The notes: generated by a model from the sequence alone, not told the origin. A DNA stretch of 64,000 nt from Paenibacillus sp. MSJ-34 (GCF_018918005.1 NZ_JAHLPR010000010.1:61031-125030), one strand, 5' to 3'. Numbered from the stretch's first letter, positions 37,765 through 46,841 are shown. Program-made: numbers and translations.

Positions 37765-39042
37765 TTGAGTACTTCAACGTTTGAACAAGGAAAAGTAAAT
37801 CAAATGCGCATTCACGTCCTTCCTACGAAACGATTTAAAACATATGCAATCTCGTTATATATTGGATTTCCTTTGTCGGAGCGCCATGTGACATCGGTCG
37901 CGCTTACTCCGTTTGTACTGCGGCGCGGCACCGCGGCGTATCCGGAAACGATTCGCTTTCGCGAGAGGCTCGACGAATTGTACGGCACAGGGTTCGGGTT
38001 CGACGTATATAAGCGCGGCGATTATCAAATCGTACAATTCCGCATGGATGTCATTAACGACCGATTCGTACATACGAAAGAATCGCTGCTAGCCGAGTCC
38101 TTCTCGTTTCTGGGCGAGGCGATTACGAAGCCTGCATTGGAAAACGGCGTTTTCCGCGCCAAATACGTCGACGGGGAGAAAGAAACGCTTCGCAAACGGC
38201 TGGAAGCGATCGTGAACGATAAAATCCGCTATGCCGCCGAACGATGTATCGAAGAAATGTGCAAGAACGAACCGTACCGGCTGCATCCGCTTGGCAACCG
38301 CGCCGACATTGCGCCGATTACGGCGGAGTCCTTGCATGCGTCCTATACGCAATGGCTTCAGTCGGCTTGTATGGATTTGTACGTTGTAGGCGATACGTCG
38401 CTGCAGGAAGTGGAATCATTGGTCGAACGGCATTTCGGGCTTCGGCGCGATCAAGACGCAACCTATGCGATGCGCCCGGGCAATATCGAAGTTCGGGACG
38501 TGAATACGGTTGTCGAACGGATGGAAGTGGGGCAAGGAAAGTTGAACATGGGCTTGCGCACTTCCGTCACTTACGGCGACGACGATTATGCGGCGGCCTT
38601 GATGTATAACGGCATTTTGGGAGGATACCCTCATTCGAAGCTGTTTGCCAACGTACGTGAGAAAGCGAGTCTCGCTTATTACGCCTCCTCCCGTTATGAC
38701 GGCCATAAAGGCATATGCGCGATCCAGTCCGGCATTGAAATCGGAAATTATGAAAGGGCCGTCCAAATCATACGCGAGCAGCTCGCCAGCATGCAAGCGG
38801 GCCAAATCAGCGAATTGGAGCTGTCGCAGACGAAAGCGATGATCGCCAATACGTTGCGCGAAATCGGCGATTCGGCATTCGAGACGATCGCCTATTATTT
38901 CAACCGGGAATTGTCCGGCAAGGAACGGACAACGGCGCAATTGCTGGAGCAGGTGGAGCGCGTGACGGCGGAAGATATTCAGCGCGTGGCGCAAACGTTT
39001 CAATTAGATACGATTTATTTTCTACGCGACAAGGGGGAATAA
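37765..39042 (+). CDS. ymfF: M16-family protein YmfF-like, zinc motif absent
   Basis: 425 residues with the M16 peptidase fold, seen in the C-terminal half (GGYPHSKLFANVREKASLAY). Where active members have HxxEH the sequence runs LTPFVLRRGTAAYPE, so the zinc site is missing and this is probably the non-catalytic half of a heterodimer with YmfH, encoded 3 nt downstream. TTG at 37765 is 8 nt after AAGGAG; earlier in-frame codons overlap the ribosome binding site. In B. subtilis ymfF-ymfH also sit after spoIIIE. Confidence 0.88.
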   Translation: MSTSTFEQGKVNQMRIHVLPTKRFKTYAISLYIGFPLSERHVTSVALTPFVLRRGTAAYPETIRFRERLDELYGTGFGFDVYKRGDYQIVQFRMDVINDRFVHTKESLLAESFSFLGEAITKPALENGVFRAKYVDGEKETLRKRLEAIVNDKIRYAAERCIEEMCKNEPYRLHPLGNRADIAPITAESLHASYTQWLQSACMDLYVVGDTSLQEVESLVERHFGLRRDQDATYAMRPGNIEVRDVNTVVERMEVGQGKLNMGLRTSVTYGDDDYAAALMYNGILGGYPHSKLFANVREKASLAYYASSRYDGHKGICAIQSGIEIGNYERAVQIIREQLASMQAGQISELELSQTKAMIANTLREIGDSAFETIAYYFNRELSGKERTTAQLLEQVERVTAEDIQRVAQTFQLDTIYFLRDKGE

Positions 39043-39045
39043 AGG

Positions 39046-40326
39046 ATGGAAACGATCCATCATCCTAGACTGCAGGAAACGTTGTATTACGAGCGGATGC
39101 CGAACGGACTTGACGTTTACGTCCTCCCCAAAGAAGGATTCCAGAAAACGTATGCGACTTTTTCCACAAGGTACGGCTCGATCGACAATCACTTCCGGGT
39201 CGGTTCCGGAGAGCCGATCGAAGTTCCCGACGGGATCGCCCACTTTTTGGAGCATAAAATGTTTGAAGAGCCGACGGGAGACATTTTCGCGACATTTGCG
39301 GCGCAAGGGGCGTCCGCCAACGCGTTTACGAGCTTTGACCGTACCGTCTATTTATTTTCCGCGACCGAGCAAATTCCCGCCAATCTGGAAACGTTGATCA
39401 ATTTTGTTCAGCATCCGTATTTTACCGATGAAAATGTGGAAAAGGAAAAAGGGATTATCGGACAGGAAATTAAAATGTATCAGGATAATCCGGACTGGCG
39501 GGTTTATTTCGGTTTGATCGAAGCGATGTACCGGACGCATCCCGTACATATCGATATCGCCGGCACGGTCGAATCGATCGGAACGATTACGAAGGAAACC
39601 TTGTATACGTGTTACCGCACGTTTTATCATCCGTCCAACATGCTGCTGTTCGTCGTAGGCGGCGTCCGCGCGGAAGAAGTGTTCGAGTTGGTTCGACGCA
39701 ATCAAGCGGGCAAAACCTACGAACCGCAGGGCGAAATCGAACGCATTTTTCCGGCGGAGCCGAATGAGGTTCGGCAGGCGCGGAAAGTGGCCAAATTGCC
39801 AGTCTCGCTGCCGAAGTGCATGTTCGGGCTGAAAGAACCGCATGTTCGCCGCAGCGGCGAACAACTGCTCCGGCATGAATTGACGACGAAGCTGATGCTC
39901 GACATGCTCTTTGCTTCCAGTTCGCCGTTATATCAGCAGCTATACGACGAAGACTTGATATCCGACGGGTTCGGCTTCGAATTTAACAGCAGTCCGCACT
40001 ACGCATTTTCGGTCGTCGGCGGAGAGACGCGCGATCCCGATCAATTGCTTGCGCGCGTTCGCGATCAAGTCGATCAAGTCGTTCAGACCGGATTCGAAGC
40101 GCAACATTTCGAACGGACCCGCAACAAAAAAATGGGCGCGTACTTGCGCATGCTCAATTCGCCGGAAGCGGTCGCGAGCGAATTTACAAATTATAAGTTC
40201 CGCAACAGCGATTTGTTTGCTATACTTCCAGTATATGAGTCGATCGGACTTGCCGATGTGAATGCGCGCTTGCGCGAACATTTCGACTGGGAGCAGCTTG
40301 CCGTTTCCATCGTCGAAAGTCCGTAA
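39046..40326 (+). CDS. ymfH: M16-family zinc peptidase YmfH-like
   Basis: 426 residues. The inverted zinc motif HFLEH is intact (His66, Glu69, His70, in IAHFLEHKMFEE), with the third-ligand region EKGIIGQEIKMYQDNPDW. It starts 3 nt after the ymfF stop, behind GGGGGAATAAAGG. The pairing of an inactive and an active M16 protein resembles mitochondrial processing peptidase and other bacterial M16B pairs. No signal peptide is visible, so it should act in the cytosol on peptides; the substrate is unknown. Confidence 0.9.
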   Translation: METIHHPRLQETLYYERMPNGLDVYVLPKEGFQKTYATFSTRYGSIDNHFRVGSGEPIEVPDGIAHFLEHKMFEEPTGDIFATFAAQGASANAFTSFDRTVYLFSATEQIPANLETLINFVQHPYFTDENVEKEKGIIGQEIKMYQDNPDWRVYFGLIEAMYRTHPVHIDIAGTVESIGTITKETLYTCYRTFYHPSNMLLFVVGGVRAEEVFELVRRNQAGKTYEPQGEIERIFPAEPNEVRQARKVAKLPVSLPKCMFGLKEPHVRRSGEQLLRHELTTKLMLDMLFASSSPLYQQLYDEDLISDGFGFEFNSSPHYAFSVVGGETRDPDQLLARVRDQVDQVVQTGFEAQHFERTRNKKMGAYLRMLNSPEAVASEFTNYKFRNSDLFAILPVYESIGLADVNARLREHFDWEQLAVSIVESP

Positions 40327-40350
40327 TCATGAGTCGAGAGTGAGAGGGTC

Positions 40351-41097
40351 ATGAAATCGTTTGGGGAAACGACCGTTTTAATTACGGGGGCGAGCCGGGG
40401 AATAGGCGCAGCCATTGCCGAGCGCTTCGCGTCGGTAGGAATGAACGTGGTCATTCATTATTTGCATTCGCATGAATCCGCGAACGAGGTGGCCCGCAAA
40501 TGCATGAGCTACGGCAGCAAAGTGTTGACGGTAACGGCCGACTTGCGTTCGAAGGAGCAGATTATGCGGATGCGCGAGAAGCTGGAGCATCACGGATTTA
40601 TGCCAGACATCCTCGTCAACAACGCAGGCATCGCGCATTACGGCTTGCTGTCCGACGTGTCGGAAGAAGAGTGGGACGACGTGATGGCCGTCAACTTGAA
40701 AGGGATGTTCTTATGCACGCAAACGTTCATGCAGCGGATGATATCCCAGAAATACGGCCGCATCATTAACGTTTCCTCGATTTGGGGACTGTCGGGAGCG
40801 TCCTGCGAAGTCGTGTACTCCACGACCAAAGGCGGATTAAACGCCTTTACGAAAGCGCTGGCGAAAGAGTTGGCGCCTTCGGGAGTAACGGTCAACGCGG
40901 TAGCGCCCGGAGCCGTCGATACGGTTATGTTAAACCATTTGAACAGCGAGGAAAAAACCGGCCTGGAGCGGGAAATTCCGGCGGGTCGCCTGGCGCAGCC
41001 CGAGGAAATCGCATCGCTTGTCTATTTTATCGCATTGCCGGAATCCGGGTATATAACCGGGCAAATTATAAGCCCGAACGGAGGCTGGCTGACATAA
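40351..41097 (+). CDS. ymfI: Short-chain dehydrogenase/reductase YmfI-like
   Basis: 248 residues of the classical SDR fold: TVLITGASRGIGAAIAERF (cofactor site), VNNAGIAHYG, the catalytic Ser in NVSSIWG and the YxxxK motif in VVYSTTKGG. It looks like a FabG-type 3-oxoacyl reductase, but the primary FabG is usually with fatty acid genes, so the substrate is open. Located between ymfH and ymfJ as in B. subtilis. ATG at 40351 after GTGAGAGGG. Confidence 0.87.
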   Translation: MKSFGETTVLITGASRGIGAAIAERFASVGMNVVIHYLHSHESANEVARKCMSYGSKVLTVTADLRSKEQIMRMREKLEHHGFMPDILVNNAGIAHYGLLSDVSEEEWDDVMAVNLKGMFLCTQTFMQRMISQKYGRIINVSSIWGLSGASCEVVYSTTKGGLNAFTKALAKELAPSGVTVNAVAPGAVDTVMLNHLNSEEKTGLEREIPAGRLAQPEEIASLVYFIALPESGYITGQIISPNGGWLT

Positions 41098-41192
41098 TTA
41101 TCGATCCGTTATTTTCCTTTCGTACGTATAAAAGACAAAGTTTCGGAGCATATTACGACTGTTGAGCACAATAATGTAGGAGGTTTATCAAC

Positions 41193-41441
41193 ATGTCGGT
41201 TCTGGAAAATTTCGATACGTGGAAAAATTTTTTGGGAGAACGGGTCAAACAAGCGAGAAATATGGGCATGAACGAGGAAACGATCTCGAAATTAGCTTAC
41301 GAAATCGGCGATTTTCTGGAAGAGAAGATCGAGCCGGAGAACGGGCCCGAACGGACGCTCAAAGCGCTTTGGGACGTAGGCTCCGAGGAAGAGCGCAAGA
41401 CGATTGCCCGTTTAATGATCAAGCTGGTTGAAAAAGCTTAA
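41193..41441 (+). CDS. ymfJ: DUF3243 protein YmfJ-like
   Basis: 82 residues, acidic, containing WKNFLGERVKQARNMGM and AYEIGDFLEEKIEPENGPER, the DUF3243 pattern. Conserved at this site in Bacillales. Function unknown. ATG at 41193 follows GGAGG. The B. subtilis neighbour ymfK is absent here; a 316-nt gap follows instead. Confidence 0.85.
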   Translation: MSVLENFDTWKNFLGERVKQARNMGMNEETISKLAYEIGDFLEEKIEPENGPERTLKALWDVGSEEERKTIARLMIKLVEKA

Positions 41442-41475
41442 CATCCGATTTAAGCTGTAAATAGGACATTTGAAG

Positions 41476-41501
41476 GAAAGCTCTCGCGCTTGGGAGCTTT
41501 C
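41476..41501 (+). terminator. Probable terminator after ymfJ
   Basis: Perfect 8-bp stem GAAAGCTC (41476-41483) with GAGCTTTC (41494-41501). A weak, interrupted T tract follows. It starts the 316-nt gap before rodZ; the rest of that gap holds the promoter and operator-like box listed separately and no coding sequence that I can support. Confidence 0.5.
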
Positions 41502-41527
41502 TTCTGATGTTTTTACTCACATTGAAC

Positions 41528-41556
41528 TTGTCTTTGATTTTATTTTTTTATATGAT
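41528..41556 (+). promoter_or_regulatory. Candidate sigma-A promoter of rodZ
   Basis: TTGTCT (41528-41533), 17-nt spacer, TATGAT (41551-41556), in an AT-rich stretch. Predicted start about 41563, giving a 195-nt leader before the rodZ GTG. Confidence 0.6.
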
Positions 41557-41581
41557 TATGTGTAAGATTCAATAGCTCAAA

Positions 41582-41598
41582 TGTAATATTTTATTACA
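41582..41598. promoter_or_regulatory. Perfect GlnR/TnrA-type box
   Basis: TGTAATATTTTATTACA fits the nitrogen-regulator consensus TGTNANATTTTNTNACA at every specified position. It is the core of a 19-nt palindrome (41581-41599, arms ATGTAATA/TATTACAT around TTT). It lies about 20 nt downstream of the predicted transcription start, a position suited to repression by a roadblock. Whether GlnR or TnrA binds here is inference. Confidence 0.55.
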
Positions 41599-41757
41599 TA
41601 TTTCGTGAATGTGCAGGAATTTTAGCTGAAATTGTTGAAATAAGTCGATAGGTCTTAACGCCTAATTCATGCAATAATAGAATGAAAGAAATGCATTTGC
41701 AGTTGAACGGCGATCGTTGAACGTGATAAATACAAGATTATATGCGGAGGTGATGGT

Positions 41758-42627
41758 GTGTCGAATCTAGGTCAACTGCTGAAAAAAGCCCGGGTCGAAA
41801 AAGGGATGACTTTAGATGACGTGCAAGAATTGACGAAAATTCGCAAACGGTACTTGGAAGCCATTGAGGATGGTGACTACAAAGTTTTGCCGGGGCCTTT
41901 TTATGTCCGCGCCTTCGTGAAAACGTATGCGGAAACGGTCGGATTAAACGCGGACGAACTGCTTGAATTATACCGTGGCGATATGCCGGAATCACAGACG
42001 GATACGATCGAACCTATTATTCAGAGCCGCCGCAGAACGCGGTCGACAGGCCGGACGGGGAAATGGGTTTCTTCGATTTTAATGTGGTCCTTTCTTATCC
42101 TCATCGTCATTGTCGTCTATTTGTTTTATATTAAAGGCGCCGAGCCGAAGGACGATCAAGTAGCCGACGGAACGAAGATAACCGACGATATGCAGCAGCC
42201 GCAACCGCCTTCCGAAGGCGGAACGACGCCGGATGAGGAGGCAACGCCTCCTGCGGATGAAACGGAGGTCACCCCTCCTGAGCCGGCCCCGCCGGAGATC
42301 GTGTCGAAAGGAAGATCCGGCAAAGCGTACTGGTATGCGGTAAAAACGCCGGAGCCTTCGGTAAAGGTGGAAATTTCGGCTTCCGGCGGAGACAGTTGGA
42401 TTACGGTATATAAGAAGAAATACGACGGCGAGAAGTTATATAACGAGACGTTGAAAGACGGCGTAACGGAGACGTTCGATCTGGTCGACGGATTGTATAT
42501 TAGCGTAACGAGACCGGATTTCGCCGAAGTAAAAGTAGGCGGAATCCCTCTGGAAGACGGAGATAGCGCCGTCCGCCGGCGTTTCTTGCTGCATTTGGAA
42601 TCGACGGCCGATTCCGCTGCGGAATAA
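41758..42627 (+). CDS. rodZ: RodZ-like cytoskeletal/cell-shape protein (YmfM)
   Basis: 289 residues: N-terminal HTH_25 domain (about 4-75: [20 protein letters not shown]), a basic juxtamembrane segment, one membrane helix (about 103-125), a Pro/Glu/Thr-rich linker and a C-terminal extracellular beta domain (DUF4115, about 180-285). RodZ links MreB to the elongasome; the HTH fold binds MreB rather than, or as well as, DNA. GTG at 41758 follows GGAGGTGATG. Position before pgsA-cinA-recA corresponds to B. subtilis ymfM. Confidence 0.9.
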   Translation: MSNLGQLLKKARVEKGMTLDDVQELTKIRKRYLEAIEDGDYKVLPGPFYVRAFVKTYAETVGLNADELLELYRGDMPESQTDTIEPIIQSRRRTRSTGRTGKWVSSILMWSFLILIVIVVYLFYIKGAEPKDDQVADGTKITDDMQQPQPPSEGGTTPDEEATPPADETEVTPPEPAPPEIVSKGRSGKAYWYAVKTPEPSVKVEISASGGDSWITVYKKKYDGEKLYNETLKDGVTETFDLVDGLYISVTRPDFAEVKVGGIPLEDGDSAVRRRFLLHLESTADSAAE

Positions 42628-42670
42628 TGAATACCATTCAATAATCGCAATGATGAAAGGACGTGACCTT

Positions 42671-43162
42671 ATGGCTTCCGAAAGCTCATTCGATATCGTG
42701 TCGAAAATGGATTTGCAGGAAATGAACAACGCCATAAATCAAACGGAGAAAGAGATCGGCAACCGGTTTGATTTTAAGGGCACCAAAAGCAGCTTGAATC
42801 TGGAGAAAGACGAGCTCGTTATTATTTCGGACGATGAATTGAAGTTGAAAAACGTGATCGATATTTTGCAATCCAAAATGGTCAAACGCGGGCTGGCGCT
42901 CAAAAACCTGGAATACGGGAAAGTCGAACCGGCTGCGTCGGGCACCGTCAGACAACGGATTAAATTGAAGCAAGGGATCGATCAAGACAATGCCAAAAAA
43001 ATTAATATTTTGATTCGAGATTCGAAATTAAAAGTAAAAAGCCAAATTCAAGGGGATCAGATCCGGGTGACCGGCAAGAGCAAGGACGATTTGCAAAACG
43101 TTATTCAAATGCTGCGCAAAGCGGATCTCTCCCTTGAATTGCAATTTGTAAATTTTAAATAA
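42671..43162 (+). CDS. yajQ: YajQ family nucleotide-binding protein
   Basis: 163 residues, the standard length, starting [14 protein letters not shown] and with [12 protein letters not shown] and [20 protein letters not shown], all typical of YajQ/DUF520. Some homologues bind cyclic di-GMP or nucleic acid; the role here is unknown. ATG at 42671 is chosen because AAAGGACGTGA precedes it; the ATG at 42650 lies upstream of that. It shares no clear promoter of its own and probably follows rodZ transcription. Confidence 0.93.
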   Translation: MASESSFDIVSKMDLQEMNNAINQTEKEIGNRFDFKGTKSSLNLEKDELVIISDDELKLKNVIDILQSKMVKRGLALKNLEYGKVEPAASGTVRQRIKLKQGIDQDNAKKINILIRDSKLKVKSQIQGDQIRVTGKSKDDLQNVIQMLRKADLSLELQFVNFK

Positions 43163-43174
43163 CGAAGATGGCGG

Positions 43175-43219
43175 AAAAACCTTGAATCGTGTGTTTCCTA
43201 TCATACGACTAAGGTTTTT
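43175..43219 (+). terminator. Intrinsic terminator after yajQ
   Basis: AAAAACCTT (43175-43183) with AAGGTTTTT (43211-43219); an inner TCGT/ACGA pairing extends the stem. It could work in both directions and precedes the strong rimO promoter by 8 nt. Confidence 0.65.
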
Positions 43220-43226
43220 CAACGTT

Positions 43227-43255
43227 TTGACACTAAAAACGGCATGTATTATACT
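43227..43255 (+). promoter_or_regulatory. Strong sigma-A promoter of rimO-pgsA-cinA
   Basis: Consensus TTGACA at 43227-43232, 17-nt spacer, TATACT at 43250-43255. Start near 43262, 47 nt before the rimO GTG. Confidence 0.85.
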
Positions 43256-43308
43256 TTATTAGATAGATATGCACATCGCTTTGGAGGCAGGAACGGGGGA
43301 CGTCAGGC

Positions 43309-44637
43309 GTGACAGAAAAAATAAAAATCGTTACATTGGGCTGTGAGAAAAACTTAGTTGATTCCGAAATCATGTCCGGATTAATCCATGAGCGGGGATA
43401 CTCGCTTGTCGATAATAAAGAGGAAGCGACGGTTATCATTGTTAATACGTGCGGTTTTATCGATGCGGCCAAGGAAGAATCCGTCAATACGATTCTTGAC
43501 TTGGCTGAGTTGAAGCAAACGGGAAATTTAAAGGCGCTGGTCGTTTCCGGCTGTTTGACGCAACGGTATAAGGAAGCGCTGTTGGAGGAAATGCCCGAGA
43601 TCGACGGCATTGTCGGCACGGGGGATTTCCATAACATTAACGATATCGTGGACGAGGCGCTGCGCGGGAAGAAACCGGTGCGTGTGGGGAATCCGGTCTT
43701 TAATTACGAGCAAATACTGCCTCGCAAAGTATCGACGCCTCGGTATACGACCTATGTGAAAATAGCGGAAGGCTGCGATAACAACTGCACGTTCTGCAGC
43801 ATTCCGATTATGCGCGGCAAATTCCGCAGCCGCTCGATCGAGTCGATCGTCGCCGAAGTGGAGCAGTTGGCGCAGCAAGGAGTGAAAGAAGTTAGCTTGA
43901 TCGCGCAAGATTCGACCAATTACGGTACGGACTTGTACGATCAGTTTATGTTGCCGACGCTGCTGAACCGTGTCAGCGAAGTGCCGGGCATCGAATGGGT
44001 TCGTCTGCATTACGCTTATCCCGGTTTTTTCACCGACGAATTGATCGATGTGATGGCTTCCAATCCGAAAATTTGCAAATATATCGATATGCCGCTGCAG
44101 CATAGCGAGGACACGATTCTGAAACGGATGCGCAGACCGGGCAGACAGCGCGACGCGCGGGAATTGATTGCGAAAATCCGCGCCAAAATTCCGAACGTTG
44201 CGCTGCGGACGTCCATTATTGTCGGTTTTCCGGGTGAAACGGAAGAAGACTTTACCAATTTAAGCGCCTTTATTCGCGAAATGAAATTTGACAGACTCGG
44301 CGTGTTTACATATTCGTTTGAAGAAGGTACGCCGGCGACGCGCTTGCCGGATCAAGTGCCGGACGATGTGAAGGAATGGCGCGCGAATACGCTTATGGAA
44401 ATCCAGCGCGAGGTATCGAAGCATCATAGCGCCAAACATATCGGCCAAGTATTGGATGTGCTTGTGGAGCGCTACGACGGACGCAACGACGTATATATCG
44501 GACGGTCGCAATACGACGCGCCGGAAATCGACGGAGAGGTGTTTATTTCCAATTGCAAGGCCAACATCGGAGAAATCGCCAAAGTACGTATTACCCATGC
44601 GTTTGAGTTCGACTTGTCCGGGGAGGGTGTATCGTGA
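43309..44637 (+). CDS. rimO: Ribosomal protein S12 methylthiotransferase
   Basis: Radical SAM enzyme that methylthiolates Asp of ribosomal protein S12. 442 residues: N-terminal UPF0004 domain with the auxiliary cluster Cys (LGCEKNLVDSE, VNTCGFID, VSGCLTQRY), the radical SAM CxxxCxxC at Cys156, Cys160 and Cys163 (EGCDNNCTFCSIP), and a C-terminal TRAM domain. The LGCEKNLVDSE start separates RimO from MiaB, which is encoded at 56932. GTG at 43309 follows GGGGGA by 8 nt. B. subtilis has no RimO at this site. Confidence 0.95.
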   Translation: MTEKIKIVTLGCEKNLVDSEIMSGLIHERGYSLVDNKEEATVIIVNTCGFIDAAKEESVNTILDLAELKQTGNLKALVVSGCLTQRYKEALLEEMPEIDGIVGTGDFHNINDIVDEALRGKKPVRVGNPVFNYEQILPRKVSTPRYTTYVKIAEGCDNNCTFCSIPIMRGKFRSRSIESIVAEVEQLAQQGVKEVSLIAQDSTNYGTDLYDQFMLPTLLNRVSEVPGIEWVRLHYAYPGFFTDELIDVMASNPKICKYIDMPLQHSEDTILKRMRRPGRQRDARELIAKIRAKIPNVALRTSIIVGFPGETEEDFTNLSAFIREMKFDRLGVFTYSFEEGTPATRLPDQVPDDVKEWRANTLMEIQREVSKHHSAKHIGQVLDVLVERYDGRNDVYIGRSQYDAPEIDGEVFISNCKANIGEIAKVRITHAFEFDLSGEGVS

Positions 44638-45215
44638 ATCTGGCCAATAAAATTACGCTGGCCCGTATCTTTTTAGTACCGATTATGATGTTTTTTTTGC
44701 TGGTGAATTTCGATTTTTTTCCGGCAATCAACATTGAATCCTTCCATATCACGTACAACCAGATCATTGCGGCGTTAATTTTCATTGTGGCCGCAAGCAC
44801 GGACGGGTTGGACGGGTATATCGCGCGCAAGGGGAAGATGGTTACGAATTTGGGCAAGCTGCTCGATCCGCTCGCCGACAAACTGCTCATCGCCGCAGTG
44901 CTCATATCGCTCGTTGAAATGGGCAAATGCGACGCATGGATCGCGATCGTGATCATTAGCCGCGAATTTGCGATCACCGGCCTGCGCCAGGTGGCGCTGC
45001 TCGAAGGCAAAGTCGTTGCGGCCAGCAAATGGGGCAAATGGAAAACCGGGGTGCAGATTACGGCGATTATCGCCATGCTGCTCAACAATTTTCCGTTTAC
45101 GTTTATCGGTTTCCGTTTCGACTTGGTGGCGATTTGGGCCGCGGCGATTATCACGGTATATTCCGGGATCGATTATTTCGTGAAAAATAAAAATGTGATC
45201 AATTACTCTCAATGA
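44634..45215 (+). CDS. pgsA: CDP-diacylglycerol-glycerol-3-phosphate 3-phosphatidyltransferase
   Basis: Makes phosphatidylglycerol phosphate from the CdsA product. 193 residues with several membrane helices and the CDP-alcohol phosphotransferase motif: DGLDGYIARKGKM followed by GKLLDPLADK, giving the D-G-x2-A-R-x8-G-x3-D-x3-D pattern. GTG at 44634 overlaps the rimO stop (GTGA), so translation is coupled. In B. subtilis it also sits just before cinA-recA. Confidence 0.95.
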   Translation: MNLANKITLARIFLVPIMMFFLLVNFDFFPAINIESFHITYNQIIAALIFIVAASTDGLDGYIARKGKMVTNLGKLLDPLADKLLIAAVLISLVEMGKCDAWIAIVIISREFAITGLRQVALLEGKVVAASKWGKWKTGVQITAIIAMLLNNFPFTFIGFRFDLVAIWAAAIITVYSGIDYFVKNKNVINYSQ

Positions 45216-45335
45216 GATGAGCGACATTGGCTGCTTTATTCGGATTTTCGTCCTTTCGGGGATAGGATCTGAATGAGGCGGCTCTTTTTTGCCATGATGG
45301 AGCGTCAAAAACGATATTTGAAGGGGGAAACGGCC

Positions 45336-46583
45336 ATGAAAGCCGAAATTGTTGCGGTAGGAACCGAACTGCTGCTCGGACAAATCGTCAATACGAACGC
45401 GCAATTTTTATCGCGGGAACTGGCGGCGCTAGGAATCGACGTATATTACCAGACGGTGGTGGGCGATAATCTGCAGAGGCTGCGGCAGGCGATTGAAATT
45501 GCGCGGGAGCGTGCCGATCTCGTATTGTTTACCGGGGGGATCGGCCCAACGCAAGACGATTTGACCAAGGATGCGCTGGCTTCATATTTGGGGCGAACGC
45601 TGCATATTCACGCCCCTTCGATGGACAAAATCGAGCGGATGTTCCTCTCGCGCGGCGCGAATATGGTGGAAAGCAACCGCAGGCAGGCGCTCATGATCGA
45701 CGGCAGCGATCCGCTGCCCAACGAAACCGGTCTCGCCGTCGGCAATGCGCTGATCCATGACGGAACGGCTTATATGCTGCTGCCGGGACCGCCGAAGGAA
45801 ATGAAGCCGATGTTTGAGCATGAGGGCAAGCGCTGGCTGCAACAACGGTTGTTGACGAATGAAATGCCGTTGTTCTCGCGCATGCTGAAATTTGCCGGCA
45901 TCGGCGAATCGTCCTTGGAAGCGAAGCTGATCGATTTGATCGAAGGGCAGTCGGATACGACGATCGCCCCGTACGCCCAGGAAGGCGAAGTGACGATACG
46001 TCTGTCGACGAAAGCCCGGACCGTAGAGGAGGCATCGGCGAAGCTGGACGTATTGGAGACGGAAATTCGCGGGCGGCTGGGAGCGCATCTGTATGCCGCC
46101 GAGAACGTCGCGATCGAGCAAGTGATCGTCGAGCGCATGAGCGCCAAAGACTGGACGCTGTCGGCGGCGGAAAGCTGCACCGGCGGATTGCTGTCCGAGA
46201 TGATTACGGCTATACCGGGAAGCTCGCGCATGTTTGCCGGCGGCATCGTTTGCTATTCCAATGCGCTGAAGGAGCAGCTTCTGAACGTGCCGCATGCGAT
46301 GCTCGAAGGCGAGACGGCGCCGGGAGCGGTGAGCGCCGAAACGGCGCAAACGATGGCCGAGCAGATGCGGACGATTGCGGATACCGATCTCGCCGTTGCC
46401 ATTACGGGCGTCGCCGGCCCCGGCGCTTCCGAGCGGAAACCGGTCGGTCTCGTCTACATCGCTATCGCGCAGAAGGGGGAGCCGACGCAAGTCGAGAAGC
46501 TGCAGCTTTCCGGCGGGCGCGAAATGATCCGGCTGCGCACGGTGAAGACGGTGCTGTACCATCTGTGGCGCCGGTTGAATTGA
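45336..46583 (+). CDS. cinA: Competence/damage-inducible protein CinA (PncC domain)
   Basis: 415 residues. N-terminal COG1058/MoaB-like domain (AEIVAVGTELLLGQIVNTNA; LFTGGIGPTQDDLTKDAL) and a C-terminal CinA domain (about 255-415) with AAESCTGGLLSEMITAIPGS and AITGVAGPGASERKPVGLVY. The C-terminal domain deamidates nicotinamide mononucleotide in related proteins, and the N-terminal part can hydrolyse ADP-ribose, so it recycles pyridine nucleotides. ATG at 45336 follows AAGGGGGAA; an upstream ATG at 45273 is not supported. Confidence 0.93.
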   Translation: MKAEIVAVGTELLLGQIVNTNAQFLSRELAALGIDVYYQTVVGDNLQRLRQAIEIARERADLVLFTGGIGPTQDDLTKDALASYLGRTLHIHAPSMDKIERMFLSRGANMVESNRRQALMIDGSDPLPNETGLAVGNALIHDGTAYMLLPGPPKEMKPMFEHEGKRWLQQRLLTNEMPLFSRMLKFAGIGESSLEAKLIDLIEGQSDTTIAPYAQEGEVTIRLSTKARTVEEASAKLDVLETEIRGRLGAHLYAAENVAIEQVIVERMSAKDWTLSAAESCTGGLLSEMITAIPGSSRMFAGGIVCYSNALKEQLLNVPHAMLEGETAPGAVSAETAQTMAEQMRTIADTDLAVAITGVAGPGASERKPVGLVYIAIAQKGEPTQVEKLQLSGGREMIRLRTVKTVLYHLWRRLN

Positions 46584-46628
46584 AGCTGCTTATCGGGTTC
46601 GCGCTATGTGTTAGCTTAGCGCACCTCG

Positions 46629-46742
46629 TTGGATTTTATCCAATAGATTGCGATCTGTTGAAGGGGAAACGAGTCGGCTGCTGGAATTAATCCAATATTT
46701 TCGGAGGAAATCGGCAATATTTCACGTTTTGCTTTGAAATGG
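46629..46742. repeat. Degenerate intergenic repeat, unit 1
   Basis: Contains TTGGATTTTATCCAA (46629-46643, a TTGGAT/ATCCAA inverted repeat around TTT), AGGGGAAACGAGT (46662-46674), a second dyad-like AATCCAAT segment (46689-46696) and ends with GCTTTGAAATGG (46731-46742). Unit 2 follows directly with the same order of motifs. A 106-codon open frame on the minus strand (46616-46936) spans both units and is most likely a by-product of the repeats. Confidence 0.6.
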
Positions 46743-46841
46743 CTGGATGTTTTCCAATAGAGATGGATAAGAAACGGGATATGGCCTTGTTCTATTGCAT
46801 AAAATCCAATGGGGTTTGTTAGCGGCAACGCTTTGAAATGG
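46743..46841. repeat. Degenerate intergenic repeat, unit 2
   Basis: Begins CTGGATGTTTTCCAATAGA, matching the start of unit 1 (TTGGATTTTATCCAATAGA), carries AAAATCCAAT (46801-46810) where unit 1 has TTAATCCAAT, and ends in the identical GCTTTGAAATGG (46830-46841). The two units are about 114 and 99 nt, a diverged tandem duplication in the cinA-recA gap. Confidence 0.6.
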
